Source: Brevibacterium renqingii (GTDB lineage Bacteria > Actinomycetota > Actinomycetes > Actinomycetales > Brevibacteriaceae). From it: a stretch of DNA of 64,000 nucleotides. The notes under the pieces are model-generated. The model saw nothing but the letters and a program-made list of their open reading frames with translations, ran no database searches and was not told where the DNA came from. Of the stretch, positions 1-9,062 are shown piece by piece. Within the stretch, counting starts at the first letter, position 1. Each line of letters begins with the position of its first letter. The DNA lies in contig NZ_JADBHF010000008.1 of assembly GCF_017808105.1 (NCBI RefSeq), positions 62,001 to 126,000 of the forward strand. Reading direction: 5' to 3'. A program made the position numbers and the translations under genes.

Positions 1-318
1 TTTCAGCCCCGATTCGAGCGAGGCCCGCGAGCCCGATCCGCCGCCTCGGTCCATGGGCAGCTGGTTGTTGAGTTTGAAGAACCAGCGGGTGACCGCGCCC
101 TTGATCCCACGGCCGGTGAAATAGTCCTTCTTCGCGAGGTAGACCACCGGGCGGGGCGCGAGCAGCGGGACGAAGATCGAGTCCATGAAGTGATTGTGGT
201 TTCCCGCGATGATCGCCGGGCCCTCCGACGGAAGGTTGTCCAGGCCGCGCACCCAGGGACGGAACAGGATCCGCAGGATGGGTCCGGCGAGGACTCGCTT
301 GAGAAACCAGTAGAACAC
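1..318 (-). CDS. 1-acyl-sn-glycerol-3-phosphate acyltransferase (PlsC family), C-terminus cut by window edge
   Basis: This membrane-associated enzyme of phospholipid synthesis would transfer an acyl chain to lysophosphatidic acid. The 106 visible residues carry the N-terminal part of the PlsC domain: the catalytic HxxxxD box lies in AGNHNHFMDS around residues 39-48, followed by PVVYLAKKDYF. Only the start is inside the window. I choose the GTG at 318 because GGAAGG (325-330) lies six bases upstream; the GTG at 324 would touch that site. It is transcribed away from the esterase gene that starts at 424. M. tuberculosis has a comparable acyltransferase (Rv2182c) at the same end of the syntenic block. 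Substrate preference cannot be read from the fragment. Confidence 0.85.
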   Translation of the reverse strand, partial: MFYWFLKRVLAGPILRILFRPWVRGLDNLPSEGPAIIAGNHNHFMDSIFVPLLAPRPVVYLAKKDYFTGRGIKGAVTRWFFKLNNQLPMDRGGGSGSRASLESGLK

Positions 319-423
319 GCGCACCCTTCCATGTACGACTCCTTGTCGTCCTCGGCAATCATATATCGACACGAAGCATGAACGGCCACGCCAGGGACAA
401 GTCATTCGTGCCATCCTGGGGGC

Positions 424-1215
424 ATGGAGATCGATTTCACCCTGCGGTCGGATCCGACGGCCGCCTTCCGCAGCCTCGACGCCCGCTCCTCGACTGCGGT
501 CCTCTTCCTGCACGGGATCACCGGGTCCCCCGTCGTCTGGGTGCCCATCGCGCGGGCGGTCGCGGCCGAAGGAGTCGATGTCAGTGTGCCGCTGCTGCCC
601 GGGCACGGCACCACCTGGCAGGAGATGGTCCCGACCGGTTGGGCGGATTGGCTCGGTGAGGCGCGTACGGAGCTGGGTCGACTGCAGACCGATCACGACC
701 GGGTCGTCGTCGCGGGTCTGTCGATGGGCGGGGCCTTGGCCCTGGCCCTGGGCGCGACCGCGGCCGCGCCCGATGAGCTCGTCGTGGTCAATCCTGCGCT
801 CCACATCGACTCGCCCTTCGCCCCGCTTCTGCCCGTGCTCCGCAGAGTGGTGCGGACGATTCCGTCGATCGGAGGCGACATCGCTCATCCGGATCGCGAC
901 GAATACGCCTACCCGCGGACGCCGCTCGCACCGCTGGCTTCCTTCCACCAGGCGCTGCGGATCCTGCGTCAGGATCTGTGGAAGGTCGAGTGCCCGGTCA
1001 CCGCGATGGTCTCCGGGGAGGACAATGTGGTCGGGCCGCGGACGCTGCGCAGTCTGCGCTCGAATCTGCCGCACCCGCCGCACATCGTCGCTCTGCGTCG
1101 GTCGCGCCACGTGGCCACTCTCGACTTCGACGCGCCTCTGATCGCCGAGGCGGTTCTGTCCACCGCACGAGCCGGTGCCGGCGGTGCCTCCCGAGTCGCC
1201 GGGGACGGGGAATAG
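424..1215 (+). CDS. Alpha/beta hydrolase, carboxylesterase/lipase type
   Basis: This 263-residue protein is a probable cytoplasmic esterase of the Est30-like alpha/beta hydrolase group. An HGITGS oxyanion-hole motif lies near residues 30-35. The nucleophile elbow GLSMGG is near residues 98-103, with the catalytic Ser in its middle. An aspartate near GEDNVVG and a histidine in SRHVATLD near the C-terminus fit the rest of the triad. There is no signal peptide or membrane segment. The start at 424 has only a G-rich stretch directly upstream and is not certain. It lies divergent to the acyltransferase and 19 bases before the next gene. The natural substrate is unknown; a monoacylglycerol or short-chain ester is plausible by family. 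Confidence 0.8.
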   Translation: MEIDFTLRSDPTAAFRSLDARSSTAVLFLHGITGSPVVWVPIARAVAAEGVDVSVPLLPGHGTTWQEMVPTGWADWLGEARTELGRLQTDHDRVVVAGLSMGGALALALGATAAAPDELVVVNPALHIDSPFAPLLPVLRRVVRTIPSIGGDIAHPDRDEYAYPRTPLAPLASFHQALRILRQDLWKVECPVTAMVSGEDNVVGPRTLRSLRSNLPHPPHIVALRRSRHVATLDFDAPLIAEAVLSTARAGAGGASRVAGDGE

Positions 1216-1234
1216 CCTCGGGGCGAGAATTGCT

Positions 1235-1696
1235 GTGACGGATATGAACGACGAAGAGCCCCCTGCGACTCCCGGTGACGAAGACGGTGAGGACTGGCGG
1301 CAGGACGTGCCCGATTCCGAACGGATCGGCAAGGACCGTTCTCGCATCAGCGACGAGGAATGGGAGGCCCTCGTCGAGCAGATCGCCGAACCCTCGGCGG
1401 TGATGGGCGAGATGCCCGTCGAGGATGTCCGTGAGGCGCTCGATGACTCCGAGCACTGGCACCCAGGTCCCGCCGAACCGATCGGATGGCGTACGGCCTC
1501 GCCCACACTCGTGCTCTCATGGGCGGCCGCCCTCGGCGCGGTCCTGCTCCTGCTCTTCGGCATCATCTTCTTCCGGCCGCTGCCCGGCTGGTATCTGCTC
1601 ATCGGTCTCGCCGTTGGGGTCGGCGGAGCGGTGGGCCTGTTCTTCCATCTGCCTCAGCACCGTTCCTCCGACGACGGCGACGGGTCCTCCGTGTGA
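1235..1696 (+). CDS. Small acidic-headed membrane protein, unknown function
   Basis: I do not recognise a named family. The 153-residue protein has a strongly acidic, proline-rich cytoplasmic head of about 85 residues. Two hydrophobic segments follow around residues 90-110 (VLSWAAALGAVLLLLFGIIF) and 115-137, and the tail is short and polar. This resembles the small two-helix membrane proteins common in actinobacteria. The GTG at 1235 is preceded by GGCGAG; the ATG at 1244 is an alternative start three codons in. It sits between the esterase and the exonuclease fusion, in the same direction. Confidence 0.6.
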   Translation: MTDMNDEEPPATPGDEDGEDWRQDVPDSERIGKDRSRISDEEWEALVEQIAEPSAVMGEMPVEDVREALDDSEHWHPGPAEPIGWRTASPTLVLSWAAALGAVLLLLFGIIFFRPLPGWYLLIGLAVGVGGAVGLFFHLPQHRSSDDGDGSSV

Positions 1697-1745
1697 TCGA
1701 GGTGCCCGCCCATCCATGTCACCGCCGGGTGACACACTTGGGTTC

Positions 1746-3503
1746 ATGACCGCCCCATTCGACCGCGCTCCCAGCGTCCTGCAGAACACGCAGCTGTCCT
1801 TCGACAGCCTCGGCACTCCCCTGTCGGAGGTCACCTTCGTCGTCGTCGACCTCGAGACCACGGGCACCCGCGCCGGTCAGTCGGAGATCACGGAGATCGG
1901 CGCGGTCAAGACGCGCGGCGGGGAGGTCGTGGGGGAATTCCAATCCCTGGTCAAACCCGAACAGTCCGTCATCAGCCCCTTCGTCGCGCGCCTGACCGGG
2001 ATCACGCACGCGATGGTCGACGACGCGCCGTCGATCAGGTCTGTGTTGCCGAGCTTCCTCGAGTTCTCCATCGGCGCGGTTCTCGTCGCTCACAACGCTC
2101 CGTTCGACATCGGATTCCTCCGCTCGGCCTGCGAGCGGCTCGACTACCACTGGCCGGCCCCCACGATCCTCGACACCGTCACTCTGGCCCGCCGAGTCAT
2201 CGGCCGCGACGAAGTGCGCAATCACAAGCTGTCGACGCTCGCTGCGCATTTCGGCACCGAGGTCACCCCCGATCACCGCGCCCTGTCCGACGCCCGGGCG
2301 ACAGGAGAGCTGCTCCACCACCTGTTCGAACGCTTCGGCGGCTACGGCGTGACGACTCTGGAGGAGCTGTCGACGGTGCGCCAGTCCGGCTGGGCCAAAC
2401 GACAGGCGAAATCCCATCTGGCCAAGGGGGTGCCCGCCGAGCCCGGCGTCTACATGTTCCTCGACGGCACGCGCCGTGTCCTCTACATCGGCAAGTCGGG
2501 CAATATGGCTCGGCGTGTGCGCGGCTACTTCAACGCCTCGGAGAACCGGGGCAGGATGGCCGAGATGATCACTGCGGCGCAGGAGGTCAGCTGCCTGCCC
2601 TGTGCGCACGCGCTGGAAGCCGAGGTCCGTGAGATCCGCCTGATCGGGGAACTCGCCCCGCCCTACAACCGCCGGTCGAAGAACCCGGAGCGGAATTCCT
2701 GGATCGTGCTCAGTGACGAACTCTTCCCCCGACTGTCGGTGGTCCGCTCGAATTCCGCGCTCGAACGCTCGCCCGCCCCACCCTTGGGGCCGTTCCGGTC
2801 CCGTAAGAGTGCCCAGACGGTCAAGGAGCTCCTCGACACGCTCTATCCGGTGAAGAGGTGCACGACGAACGTGACGAAGCGCAGCCTCAGCACGCACCGG
2901 CCATGCGTCAGCTCACAGGTCGGCCAGTGCGGCGGCCCATGCGCGGGAGTCACCGACGCCGATGACTACCGCACGAGCATCGGCGAACTCTTCGCCGTGC
3001 TCGCCGGAGACCTGTCCACCCTGCACCGGCTGGGTGCCGAACGCATGCAGAGGCTGGCGAGCGAATCCCGCTACGAGACGGCTGCAGAGGTCCGCGACGC
3101 CCTGCGGGCGGCCGTCTCCACTGCCGCGCGCGCAGAGGAGGTGTCCGCGCTGCGCCGGGTGCCGGAACTCGCGGCAGCCGCCCCCGGATTCGATTCGGGA
3201 TGGGATCTCGTCGTCATCCGTCACGGCAGGCTCGCCGGAGCGAGCCATGTGTCCGCTCGCCGGGGCATGGCCGAGGCTCTCACCGCTCTGCAGTCGACTG
3301 CAGAGTGGATCCCGTCTCCTGGACCGCTGCCGCAGGACACCGATTCGCTGCCCGAGGAGACCCGCCTCTTGGCGGCGTGGCTGTCCACGGCCGAATTGGT
3401 CTCCGCAGGATCGCCGGACGACCCCGGCTGGTCACTGCCGACCACGGGAGCGAACTCGCATGCGCGGGCCTCAGGAACGGTTCGTCTCGGCGACCCGGTG
3501 TGA
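1746..3503 (+). CDS. DEDD exonuclease fused to a GIY-YIG (UvrC-type) nuclease domain
   Basis: This 585-residue DNA repair protein joins two nuclease modules. Residues 30-195 form a DnaQ-like 3'-5' exonuclease with the ExoI motif DLETTG (D35, E37), ExoII with D121 in HNAPFD, and ExoIII with H177 and D182. Residues 228-310 form a GIY-YIG domain (PGVYMF, VLYIGK, PPYN) of the kind that makes the 3' incision in UvrC and Cho. The C-terminal part continues with UvrC-like sequence but shows no obvious helix-hairpin-helix end. M. tuberculosis Rv2191 has the same architecture and also sits next to trpD. The ATG at 1746 begins MTAPFDRAP; longer versions would run into the preceding gene. Its 3' end overlaps the end of trpD by 33 bases. 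Confidence 0.9.
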   Translation: MTAPFDRAPSVLQNTQLSFDSLGTPLSEVTFVVVDLETTGTRAGQSEITEIGAVKTRGGEVVGEFQSLVKPEQSVISPFVARLTGITHAMVDDAPSIRSVLPSFLEFSIGAVLVAHNAPFDIGFLRSACERLDYHWPAPTILDTVTLARRVIGRDEVRNHKLSTLAAHFGTEVTPDHRALSDARATGELLHHLFERFGGYGVTTLEELSTVRQSGWAKRQAKSHLAKGVPAEPGVYMFLDGTRRVLYIGKSGNMARRVRGYFNASENRGRMAEMITAAQEVSCLPCAHALEAEVREIRLIGELAPPYNRRSKNPERNSWIVLSDELFPRLSVVRSNSALERSPAPPLGPFRSRKSAQTVKELLDTLYPVKRCTTNVTKRSLSTHRPCVSSQVGQCGGPCAGVTDADDYRTSIGELFAVLAGDLSTLHRLGAERMQRLASESRYETAAEVRDALRAAVSTAARAEEVSALRRVPELAAAAPGFDSGWDLVVIRHGRLAGASHVSARRGMAEALTALQSTAEWIPSPGPLPQDTDSLPEETRLLAAWLSTAELVSAGSPDDPGWSLPTTGANSHARASGTVRLGDPV

Positions 3504-4592
3504 GACCTCGATGAGCTGATCGAGCTTCGCGGCTCCAAGGCCGTCGTCGATGGTCTCGATGGCTGTTCGGAGTTTCGCCGCCAACCGTTCGGTGAAGCTG
3601 CCGACCGCGGATTCGTCCGCTGCCACCAGGGCCGCCGCCGCATTGATCGCGACGATATCGCGCACAGGCGAGCGGTGCCCGTCGAGGACTGCCCGGGTGA
3701 TCGCGGCGTTCTCCTCCGGACCTCCGCCCCGCAGATCCTCCTTCGTCACTCGCTCGATCCCCAGGTCGAGAGCATCGAAGGTTGTGTGCTCGATCTCTCC
3801 GTGCCGGACCTCCCAGACGTCGTTGACCGCGGTGTTGCTCAGCTCATCGAGCCCGTCACGGGAGCGGAAGACGACCGCTTGGTGTCCGCGCTTGGCCAAG
3901 GTGCCGACTACCAAGGGAGCCATCTGGGCGTCCGCGACTCCGATCGCCGTGTGCCGGGCCCGCGCCGGATTCGTCAGGGGCCCGAGGATGTTGAACGCAG
4001 TGGGCACATTGATCTGACGACGCACGGCAGCGACGAACTGCATCGAGGGGTGGAAGACATTGGCGAAGCAGAACGCCAGCCCGACCTCCTTGGCGATCTG
4101 CCCGGTCTGCTCGGGAGTGATGTCGAATCTCACGCCTAGCGCCTCGAGCACATCGGCCGAGCCCGACGCCGAAGAGGTCGCCCGGTTGCCGTGCTTGACT
4201 ACTCGCTGCCCCGTGGCGGAGATGATCATTGCCGCGGTCGACGAGATGTTCGCAGTCTTCGCCCGGTCGCCGCCCGTGCCGACGATGTCGACGGAGTCGG
4301 CGAGACCGGGCAGGGGCACGGCATGGTCCATCATCGCGGAGACGAGCCCGGCGATCTCCTCGACGGTCTCCCCTTTCGTATGGTGTGCGGCGAGAAATGC
4401 GGCCATTGTCACATCCGGGGTCTTGCCCGACATGATCTGATCCATCGCCCATGCCGCCTGCTCCCCGTCGAGATCCTGCTGGTGCATGAGCGCCATGAGC
4501 AGATCCGGCCAGTTGTGAGTGGCTGCCTGGACCTCGCTGCGGGCCTCGCCGACATGGGCTGCCGAGGTGGTCAGGGGCGTGGAATCGGTCAT
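3471..4592 (-). CDS. trpD: Anthranilate phosphoribosyltransferase
   Basis: TrpD transfers phosphoribose from PRPP to anthranilate in tryptophan synthesis. The 373-residue protein has the family landmarks in order: the glycine-rich GTGGD motif (DIVGTGGDRAKT), the NISST segment, KHGNRATSSASGSADVLE, the HPSMQ region and NILGPLTNPAR. About 25 poorly conserved residues precede the core, so a shorter start is possible. No other trp gene is nearby, so it is a solitary trpD, as in M. tuberculosis Rv2192c. It is convergent with the fusion nuclease, with coding overlap, and divergent from ctaE. Confidence 0.95.
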   Translation of the reverse strand: MTDSTPLTTSAAHVGEARSEVQAATHNWPDLLMALMHQQDLDGEQAAWAMDQIMSGKTPDVTMAAFLAAHHTKGETVEEIAGLVSAMMDHAVPLPGLADSVDIVGTGGDRAKTANISSTAAMIISATGQRVVKHGNRATSSASGSADVLEALGVRFDITPEQTGQIAKEVGLAFCFANVFHPSMQFVAAVRRQINVPTAFNILGPLTNPARARHTAIGVADAQMAPLVVGTLAKRGHQAVVFRSRDGLDELSNTAVNDVWEVRHGEIEHTTFDALDLGIERVTKEDLRGGGPEENAAITRAVLDGHRSPVRDIVAINAAAALVAADESAVGSFTERLAAKLRTAIETIDDGLGAAKLDQLIEVSHRVAETNRS

Positions 4593-4795
4593 CCGTATGA
4601 ACTCTCGCTAGGCTTCGCAGCCGCCCCTCGACATGGGGGCGGACCTTACCTGCGGCATCCTATCCTGTGTTCGACACGCGGGCGGAAGGGAGTTCCGGAT
4701 CGAGATTCCGGCACCAGTTCGCGGATTTCGCTACATCGTGTAGAAATTTCTTTCCCGAAACCTGGGTAAAAGATGAAAACTCACCCCCAGACGGG

Positions 4796-4801
4796 TAATA
4801 A
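4796..4801 (+). promoter_or_regulatory. Candidate -10 element for ctaE (leaderless)
   Basis: TAATAA lies seven bases before the GTG at 4809, the spacing expected when transcription starts at the start codon itself. No convincing -35 box or ribosome binding site is visible. The element supports the GTG start. Confidence 0.4.
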
Positions 4802-4808
4802 TGGGGTT

Positions 4809-5447
4809 GTGTCAACTGCCACTGCATCTCAAACAGCGCCAGCGCATCCGGTTGTCAATCGTCCGAATGTGACCACGGTGGGCTTCATCGTGTTCCTCGC
4901 GAGCGACCTGATGTTCTTTGCCGCGCTCTTCGCCATGTACTTCACCATTCGGTCCGTTGTGCCGGAGCTGTGGGAGGCGAGGACCCAGATCCTCGACATC
5001 CCCTATGCCCTCGGCAATACGTTGATCCTGGTGTCGTCTTCGTTCACCTGCCAGATCGGTGTGTTCGCAGCCGAACGGTTCCGCCCACGGCGGACCGGTT
5101 CCCTGTTCAACATCGCCAAATGGGGAATGGTCGAGTGGTTCTACCTCACCTTCCTCCTCGGCGCGGTCTTCGTCTCGGGCCAGGTCATGGAGTACGCGAC
5201 CCTCGTCAGCGAGGGAATCGCCATCAACTCCGACGGCTACGGTTCCGTCTTCTACCTGACGACAGGGTTCCACGGCATCCACGTGACCATCGGACTCATC
5301 TGCTTCCTGCTCGTCATCGGACGTGCTTACGGAGCAAAGAAGTTCGGCCATCACGAAGCCACATTCGCAATCTGCGTGTCCTACTACTGGCACTTCGTCG
5401 ATGTCGTCTGGATCGGTCTGTTCGGCGTCATCTACCTGCTTCAGTAG
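4809..5447 (+). CDS. ctaE: Cytochrome c oxidase subunit III
   Basis: CtaE is the third core membrane subunit of the aa3 terminal oxidase. The 212-residue sequence has five hydrophobic segments, the short actinobacterial form. It opens with [18 protein letters not shown] and ends with the conserved [19 protein letters not shown] helix. The GTG at 4809 fits the family N-terminus and has a -10-like TAATAA just upstream; an in-frame ATG at 4773 would add 12 unconserved residues. The gene is followed by qcrC, qcrA and qcrB, so the third oxidase subunit is encoded with the cytochrome bc complex while the other oxidase subunits lie at 10.5-13.4 kb. This matches the obligate bcc-aa3 supercomplex known in actinobacteria. 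Confidence 0.95.
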   Translation: MSTATASQTAPAHPVVNRPNVTTVGFIVFLASDLMFFAALFAMYFTIRSVVPELWEARTQILDIPYALGNTLILVSSSFTCQIGVFAAERFRPRRTGSLFNIAKWGMVEWFYLTFLLGAVFVSGQVMEYATLVSEGIAINSDGYGSVFYLTTGFHGIHVTIGLICFLLVIGRAYGAKKFGHHEATFAICVSYYWHFVDVVWIGLFGVIYLLQ

Positions 5448-5504
5448 CCGGCCTGAGATGCTCGGCCCCCAGGACTTACAACACTTCAAGCAAAGGACGA
5501 TCAA

Positions 5505-6290
5505 GTGAAGCTTCTAGCAGATCGCCGCAGACATCCCATGGCTCTGGTTGCGCTTCTTCTCGTGGCACTGCTGCTGACAGGCGGAGCCTACGCACTCTTC
5601 ACACAGACATCGAGCGCCAAGGCGGACACGGCCAGCGCCTCGGACATCGAAGAGGGCAAGAAGCTCTTCGCGGCCAACTGCGCCACCTGCCACGGCCTCA
5701 ACGCCGAAGGCTCGAAGGCCGGTCCCGGCCTCATCGGCGTCGGCGCCGCGGCAGTTGACTTCCAGGTCGGCACCGGACGCATGCCCTTGCAGGCCAATGG
5801 CCCGCAGGCACGTGTCAAGGAACCTCAGTTCGATGAGGAGCAGACCTCTCAGCTCGCCGCCTACGTCGCTTCACTCGGTCCCGGACCTGCTGTGCCCGAA
5901 GACGAGTACCTCGACGCGTCGAAAGGCGATCCCGCCGCTGGCGGCGGCCTGTTCCGCACCAACTGCGCCATGTGTCACAACGTGGTCGGCTCCGGTGGTG
6001 CCCTGACCCGCGGCAAGTACGCACCGAACCTCTCCGAGGTCTCGGAGAAGCACCTCTACGAAGCGATGCAGACCGGCCCGCAGAACATGCCGATCTTCAA
6101 CGATGCGAACCTGACTCCCGACGATAAGCGCGACGTCATCGCCTACGTCAAGGAAGTTTCGGAGAACCCCTCCCCCGGCGGATTCAAGCTCGGATCGCTG
6201 GGACCAGTGGCAGAGGGTCTGTTCATCTGGTTCTTCGGACTGGCAGCCGTCATCGGTATGACAGTGTGGCTGTCATCCAGGTCGAAGTGA
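5505..6290 (+). CDS. qcrC: Cytochrome bc1 complex diheme cytochrome c subunit
   Basis: QcrC carries electrons from the Rieske centre to CuA of the oxidase, replacing a soluble cytochrome c. The 261-residue protein has an N-terminal signal-anchor around residues 11-31. Two covalent heme sites follow: CATCH at 59-63 and CAMCH at 154-158, each in its own cytochrome c fold. A C-terminal transmembrane helix spans about 236-256. Two hemes in one anchored protein is the actinobacterial form. The GTG start at 5505 has AAAGGA about eight bases upstream. It lies 57 bases after ctaE and 49 before qcrA in an apparent operon. Confidence 0.96.
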   Translation: MKLLADRRRHPMALVALLLVALLLTGGAYALFTQTSSAKADTASASDIEEGKKLFAANCATCHGLNAEGSKAGPGLIGVGAAAVDFQVGTGRMPLQANGPQARVKEPQFDEEQTSQLAAYVASLGPGPAVPEDEYLDASKGDPAAGGGLFRTNCAMCHNVVGSGGALTRGKYAPNLSEVSEKHLYEAMQTGPQNMPIFNDANLTPDDKRDVIAYVKEVSENPSPGGFKLGSLGPVAEGLFIWFFGLAAVIGMTVWLSSRSK

Positions 6291-6339
6291 GTCCGGCAGT
6301 GTCGTTCATCATCCATCACGAGAATAGACGGGGAATTCA

Positions 6340-7383
6340 ATGACCTCGAAAGAGCACTCCGGCGGCGGCAGCCAGCTCGAGGAGTTGAACGGGTTCGTCA
6401 ACCCAGGCCTGCCTGAGCACAAGCCACGCCTGTCCGACGCGGATCCGCGTGCGGAGAAGGTCGCCGAACGTCAGGTTGCGGCCTGGTTCGTCCTGTCGAT
6501 GATCGGAACCATCTGGTTCATCGTCGCCTACTTCCTGTTCACTCCCGGCGAGTCGATGCAGAGCATCCGCCTCCACAACATGTTCGTCGGCCTCGGTGCC
6601 GCTGTTGCGATGTTCTCCATCGGCTTCGGTGCCGTGCTGTGGGCGAAGAACCTCATGAGCGATCACGAGGGCATCGACGAACGCCATGACATCGCCGGCA
6701 GCGAAGAGGACCAGGCGATCGCCCTGGAGATCCTCCATCAGGCGAAGGAGGAGTCGGGCATCGCCCGACGTCCGCTGCTGCGCAACACGCTCATCGCTGC
6801 TCTGGCCATCGCTCCCCTGCCGGCTGTCCTCGTCTTCCGGGACCTCGGACCCCTGCCGGGCGACAAGATGTTCAACACGCTGTGGGAGAAGGGCACACGC
6901 CTCATCCGTGACCCGGGCGGCATCCCCTCGGTCGACTCAGAGCGGCCGATCAAGGCTGAGGAAGTCACGATCGGCTCCGCTTACCACGTTCTGCCCTCGG
7001 GCATCGGCGATCGTGAAGCAAGCGAGCACCCGATCAACGAGAAGGCCAAGGCCGCCGTGCTGCTCATGCGCATCAATCCGAATGAGCTCAAGGAGGATCC
7101 GGACCGCAAGAGCTGGTCGCACGACGGAATCGTCGCCTACTCGAAGATCTGCACCCACGTCGGATGCCCGGTGGCTCTGTACGAGCACCAGACCCACCAT
7201 CTGCTGTGCCCGTGCCACCAGTCGACCTTCGACGTGACCGAACACTGCAAGGTCATCTTCGGACCGGCCAAACGACCGCTTCCCCAGCTGCCCATCTCCG
7301 TGGACAGCGAAGGCTATCTGGTTGCCCAGTCGGACTTCCCTGAGCCTGTCGGACCTACGTTCTGGGAGATCAACCACCCATGA
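6340..7383 (+). CDS. qcrA: Cytochrome bc1 complex Rieske iron-sulfur subunit
   Basis: QcrA holds the [2Fe-2S] cluster that takes electrons from menaquinol. The 347-residue protein is longer than proteobacterial Rieske proteins because of an N-terminal extension with membrane helices around residues 47-67, 80-101 and 149-166, as in other actinobacteria. The cluster site is complete: CTHVGC at 271-276 and CPCHQS at 290-295, giving C271, H273, C290 and H293 as ligands and C276/C292 as the disulfide. Its stop codon overlaps the start of qcrB by four bases (ATGA), which implies translational coupling. Confidence 0.96.
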   Translation: MTSKEHSGGGSQLEELNGFVNPGLPEHKPRLSDADPRAEKVAERQVAAWFVLSMIGTIWFIVAYFLFTPGESMQSIRLHNMFVGLGAAVAMFSIGFGAVLWAKNLMSDHEGIDERHDIAGSEEDQAIALEILHQAKEESGIARRPLLRNTLIAALAIAPLPAVLVFRDLGPLPGDKMFNTLWEKGTRLIRDPGGIPSVDSERPIKAEEVTIGSAYHVLPSGIGDREASEHPINEKAKAAVLLMRINPNELKEDPDRKSWSHDGIVAYSKICTHVGCPVALYEHQTHHLLCPCHQSTFDVTEHCKVIFGPAKRPLPQLPISVDSEGYLVAQSDFPEPVGPTFWEINHP

Positions 7384-9005
7384 GTACTACACAGCCAACC
7401 ACCACCATCGGGAAGGCAGCGAACTTCGCTGAGACCCGCGTCGGGGCATCGGTCCTCGTCCGCGAGTTCGGTCGCAAGATCTTCCCCTCCCACTGGTCCT
7501 TCATGCTCGGTGAGGTCGCTCTCTACAGCTTCATCATCGTTGTTCTGTCCGGAACGTTCCTCACGTTCTTCTTCCAGCCCGCCATGGGCGAGATGCACTA
7601 CGAAGGTCCTTGGCTGCCGCTGCGCGGCGTCGAGATCTCCGAGGCCTACAACTCGACTCTGGCGATCTCCCTCGAGATTCGCGGCGGTCTGTTCATTCGC
7701 CAGATGCACCACTGGGGCGCACTCCTGTTCGTCGCAGCGCTGAGCGTGCACATGCTGCGTGTGTTCTTCACCGGAGCGTTCCGTCGCCCCCGCGAACTCA
7801 ACTGGGTCGTCGGTGTGCTGCTCGTCATCATGGGCATGGCCGCCGGTTTCACCGGCTACTCGCTGCCTGATGACCTGCTCTCCGGCAACGGTCTGCGCAT
7901 CATCGACGGCATCCTCAAATCGCTGCCCCTGGTCGGCACCTACATCTCGTTCTTCCTCTTCGGTGGGGAATTCCCCGGGATCGACATCGTGGCACGTCTG
8001 TACACCCTGCACATCATGATCGTGCCGGCGCTGCTCATCGCGCTCATCGGCATCCACCTGATGTTCGTGGTCGTACACAAGCACACCCAGTACCCGGGAG
8101 CCGGAAACACAGAGAAGAACGTCGTCGGCGAGCCCGTCCTGCCGACGTTCGCGGCCAAGGGCGGAGGATTCTTCTTCCTCATCTTCGGTCTCCTCTCGCT
8201 GATCTCGGCTCTGTTCACGATCAACCCGATCTGGAACTACGGTCCCTACGACCCGTCCCCGGTCTCCGCCGGCACCCAGCCGGACTGGTACATCGGATGG
8301 GCCGACGGATTCCTCCGCATCGTGCCGGGCTGGTTCGAGTTCTACATCTTCGGATGGCCCATCTCGTTCAACATCAACAGCGCTGTCATCGTCATGGGCG
8401 GTGTCTTCGCGGTGATGTTCATCTATCCGTTCTTCGAGTCGTGGCTGCTCAAGGACAATCGTGAGCACCACATCCTCGATCGCCCCCGCAACAACCCGAC
8501 GCGGACCGCCATCGGCGTCGCAGGGATCATCTTCTACTGCAACATGTGGGCGGCCGCCTCGGGCGATATCGTCGCGGTCTTCTTCCAGATGTCGCTCAAC
8601 GATATGATCTACATCTTCCGCACCGTGTTCTTCCTGGGACCGATCCTCGGGTACATCATCACCAAGCGCATGTGCATCGCTCTGCAGCGCAAGGATCGTG
8701 AGATCGCCCTGCACGGGCGGGAGACAGCGCACATCATCCGTCTCCCCCATGGTGAGTTCCTCGAACGCCACGAGGCTCTGCCGCCGCACAAGCTGTGGAA
8801 GATCACCGCGTTCGAATCGCCGGAATACATCCCGGCGCAGCCGAACGCCGAAGGCAAGGTGACGAAGATGGAGAAGCTTCGTGCACGCCTGTCGCGGTTC
8901 TTCTTCGAGGACCGTGTGGCACCGGTGACGAAGCAGGAACTCGAGGCTTCCCACCACGAGCACGATACCGTCGAGGGTTCGAGCCACCAGCAGCTCGGTC
9001 ACTGA
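7380..9005 (+). CDS. qcrB: Cytochrome bc1 complex cytochrome b subunit
   Basis: QcrB is the membrane core that oxidises menaquinol and holds two b hemes. The 541-residue protein shows the paired heme histidines in RQMHHWGALLFV...HMLR and in LHIMIVPALL...IHLMFVVVHKH. The quinol-site motif appears as PDWY (classical PEWY) in QPDWYIGWADG. A hydrophilic C-terminal extension of about 100 residues follows the last helix, as in actinobacterial QcrB. It overlaps qcrA by four bases and is followed by a strong hairpin terminator, closing the ctaE-qcrCAB operon. QcrB is the target of Q203-type inhibitors in mycobacteria. Confidence 0.96.
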   Translation: MSTTQPTTTIGKAANFAETRVGASVLVREFGRKIFPSHWSFMLGEVALYSFIIVVLSGTFLTFFFQPAMGEMHYEGPWLPLRGVEISEAYNSTLAISLEIRGGLFIRQMHHWGALLFVAALSVHMLRVFFTGAFRRPRELNWVVGVLLVIMGMAAGFTGYSLPDDLLSGNGLRIIDGILKSLPLVGTYISFFLFGGEFPGIDIVARLYTLHIMIVPALLIALIGIHLMFVVVHKHTQYPGAGNTEKNVVGEPVLPTFAAKGGGFFFLIFGLLSLISALFTINPIWNYGPYDPSPVSAGTQPDWYIGWADGFLRIVPGWFEFYIFGWPISFNINSAVIVMGGVFAVMFIYPFFESWLLKDNREHHILDRPRNNPTRTAIGVAGIIFYCNMWAAASGDIVAVFFQMSLNDMIYIFRTVFFLGPILGYIITKRMCIALQRKDREIALHGRETAHIIRLPHGEFLERHEALPPHKLWKITAFESPEYIPAQPNAEGKVTKMEKLRARLSRFFFEDRVAPVTKQELEASHHEHDTVEGSSHQQLGH

Positions 9006-9023
9006 CCGGCAGCAGTCCTCAGA

Positions 9024-9062
9024 CGCGAGGGGTCCAGCAGATTGTCTGCTGGGCCCCTCGCG
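9024..9062 (+). terminator. Hairpin after qcrB
   Basis: An 18-base stem closes on a TTG loop: GCGAGGGGTCCAGCAGA pairs with TCTGCTGGGCCCCTCGC with one G-T pair. It begins 19 bases after the qcrB stop. There is no T-run after it, which is common for actinobacterial terminators. Confidence 0.8.

Noticed and set aside
1719-2897. 392-residue open frame antisense to the fusion nuclease
   Set aside because: No motif or start signal; the plus-strand gene has all exonuclease residues.
4773-4808. Earlier ATG start for ctaE
   Set aside because: It adds 12 unconserved residues and has no binding site. The GTG at 4809 fits the family start and the -10 box.
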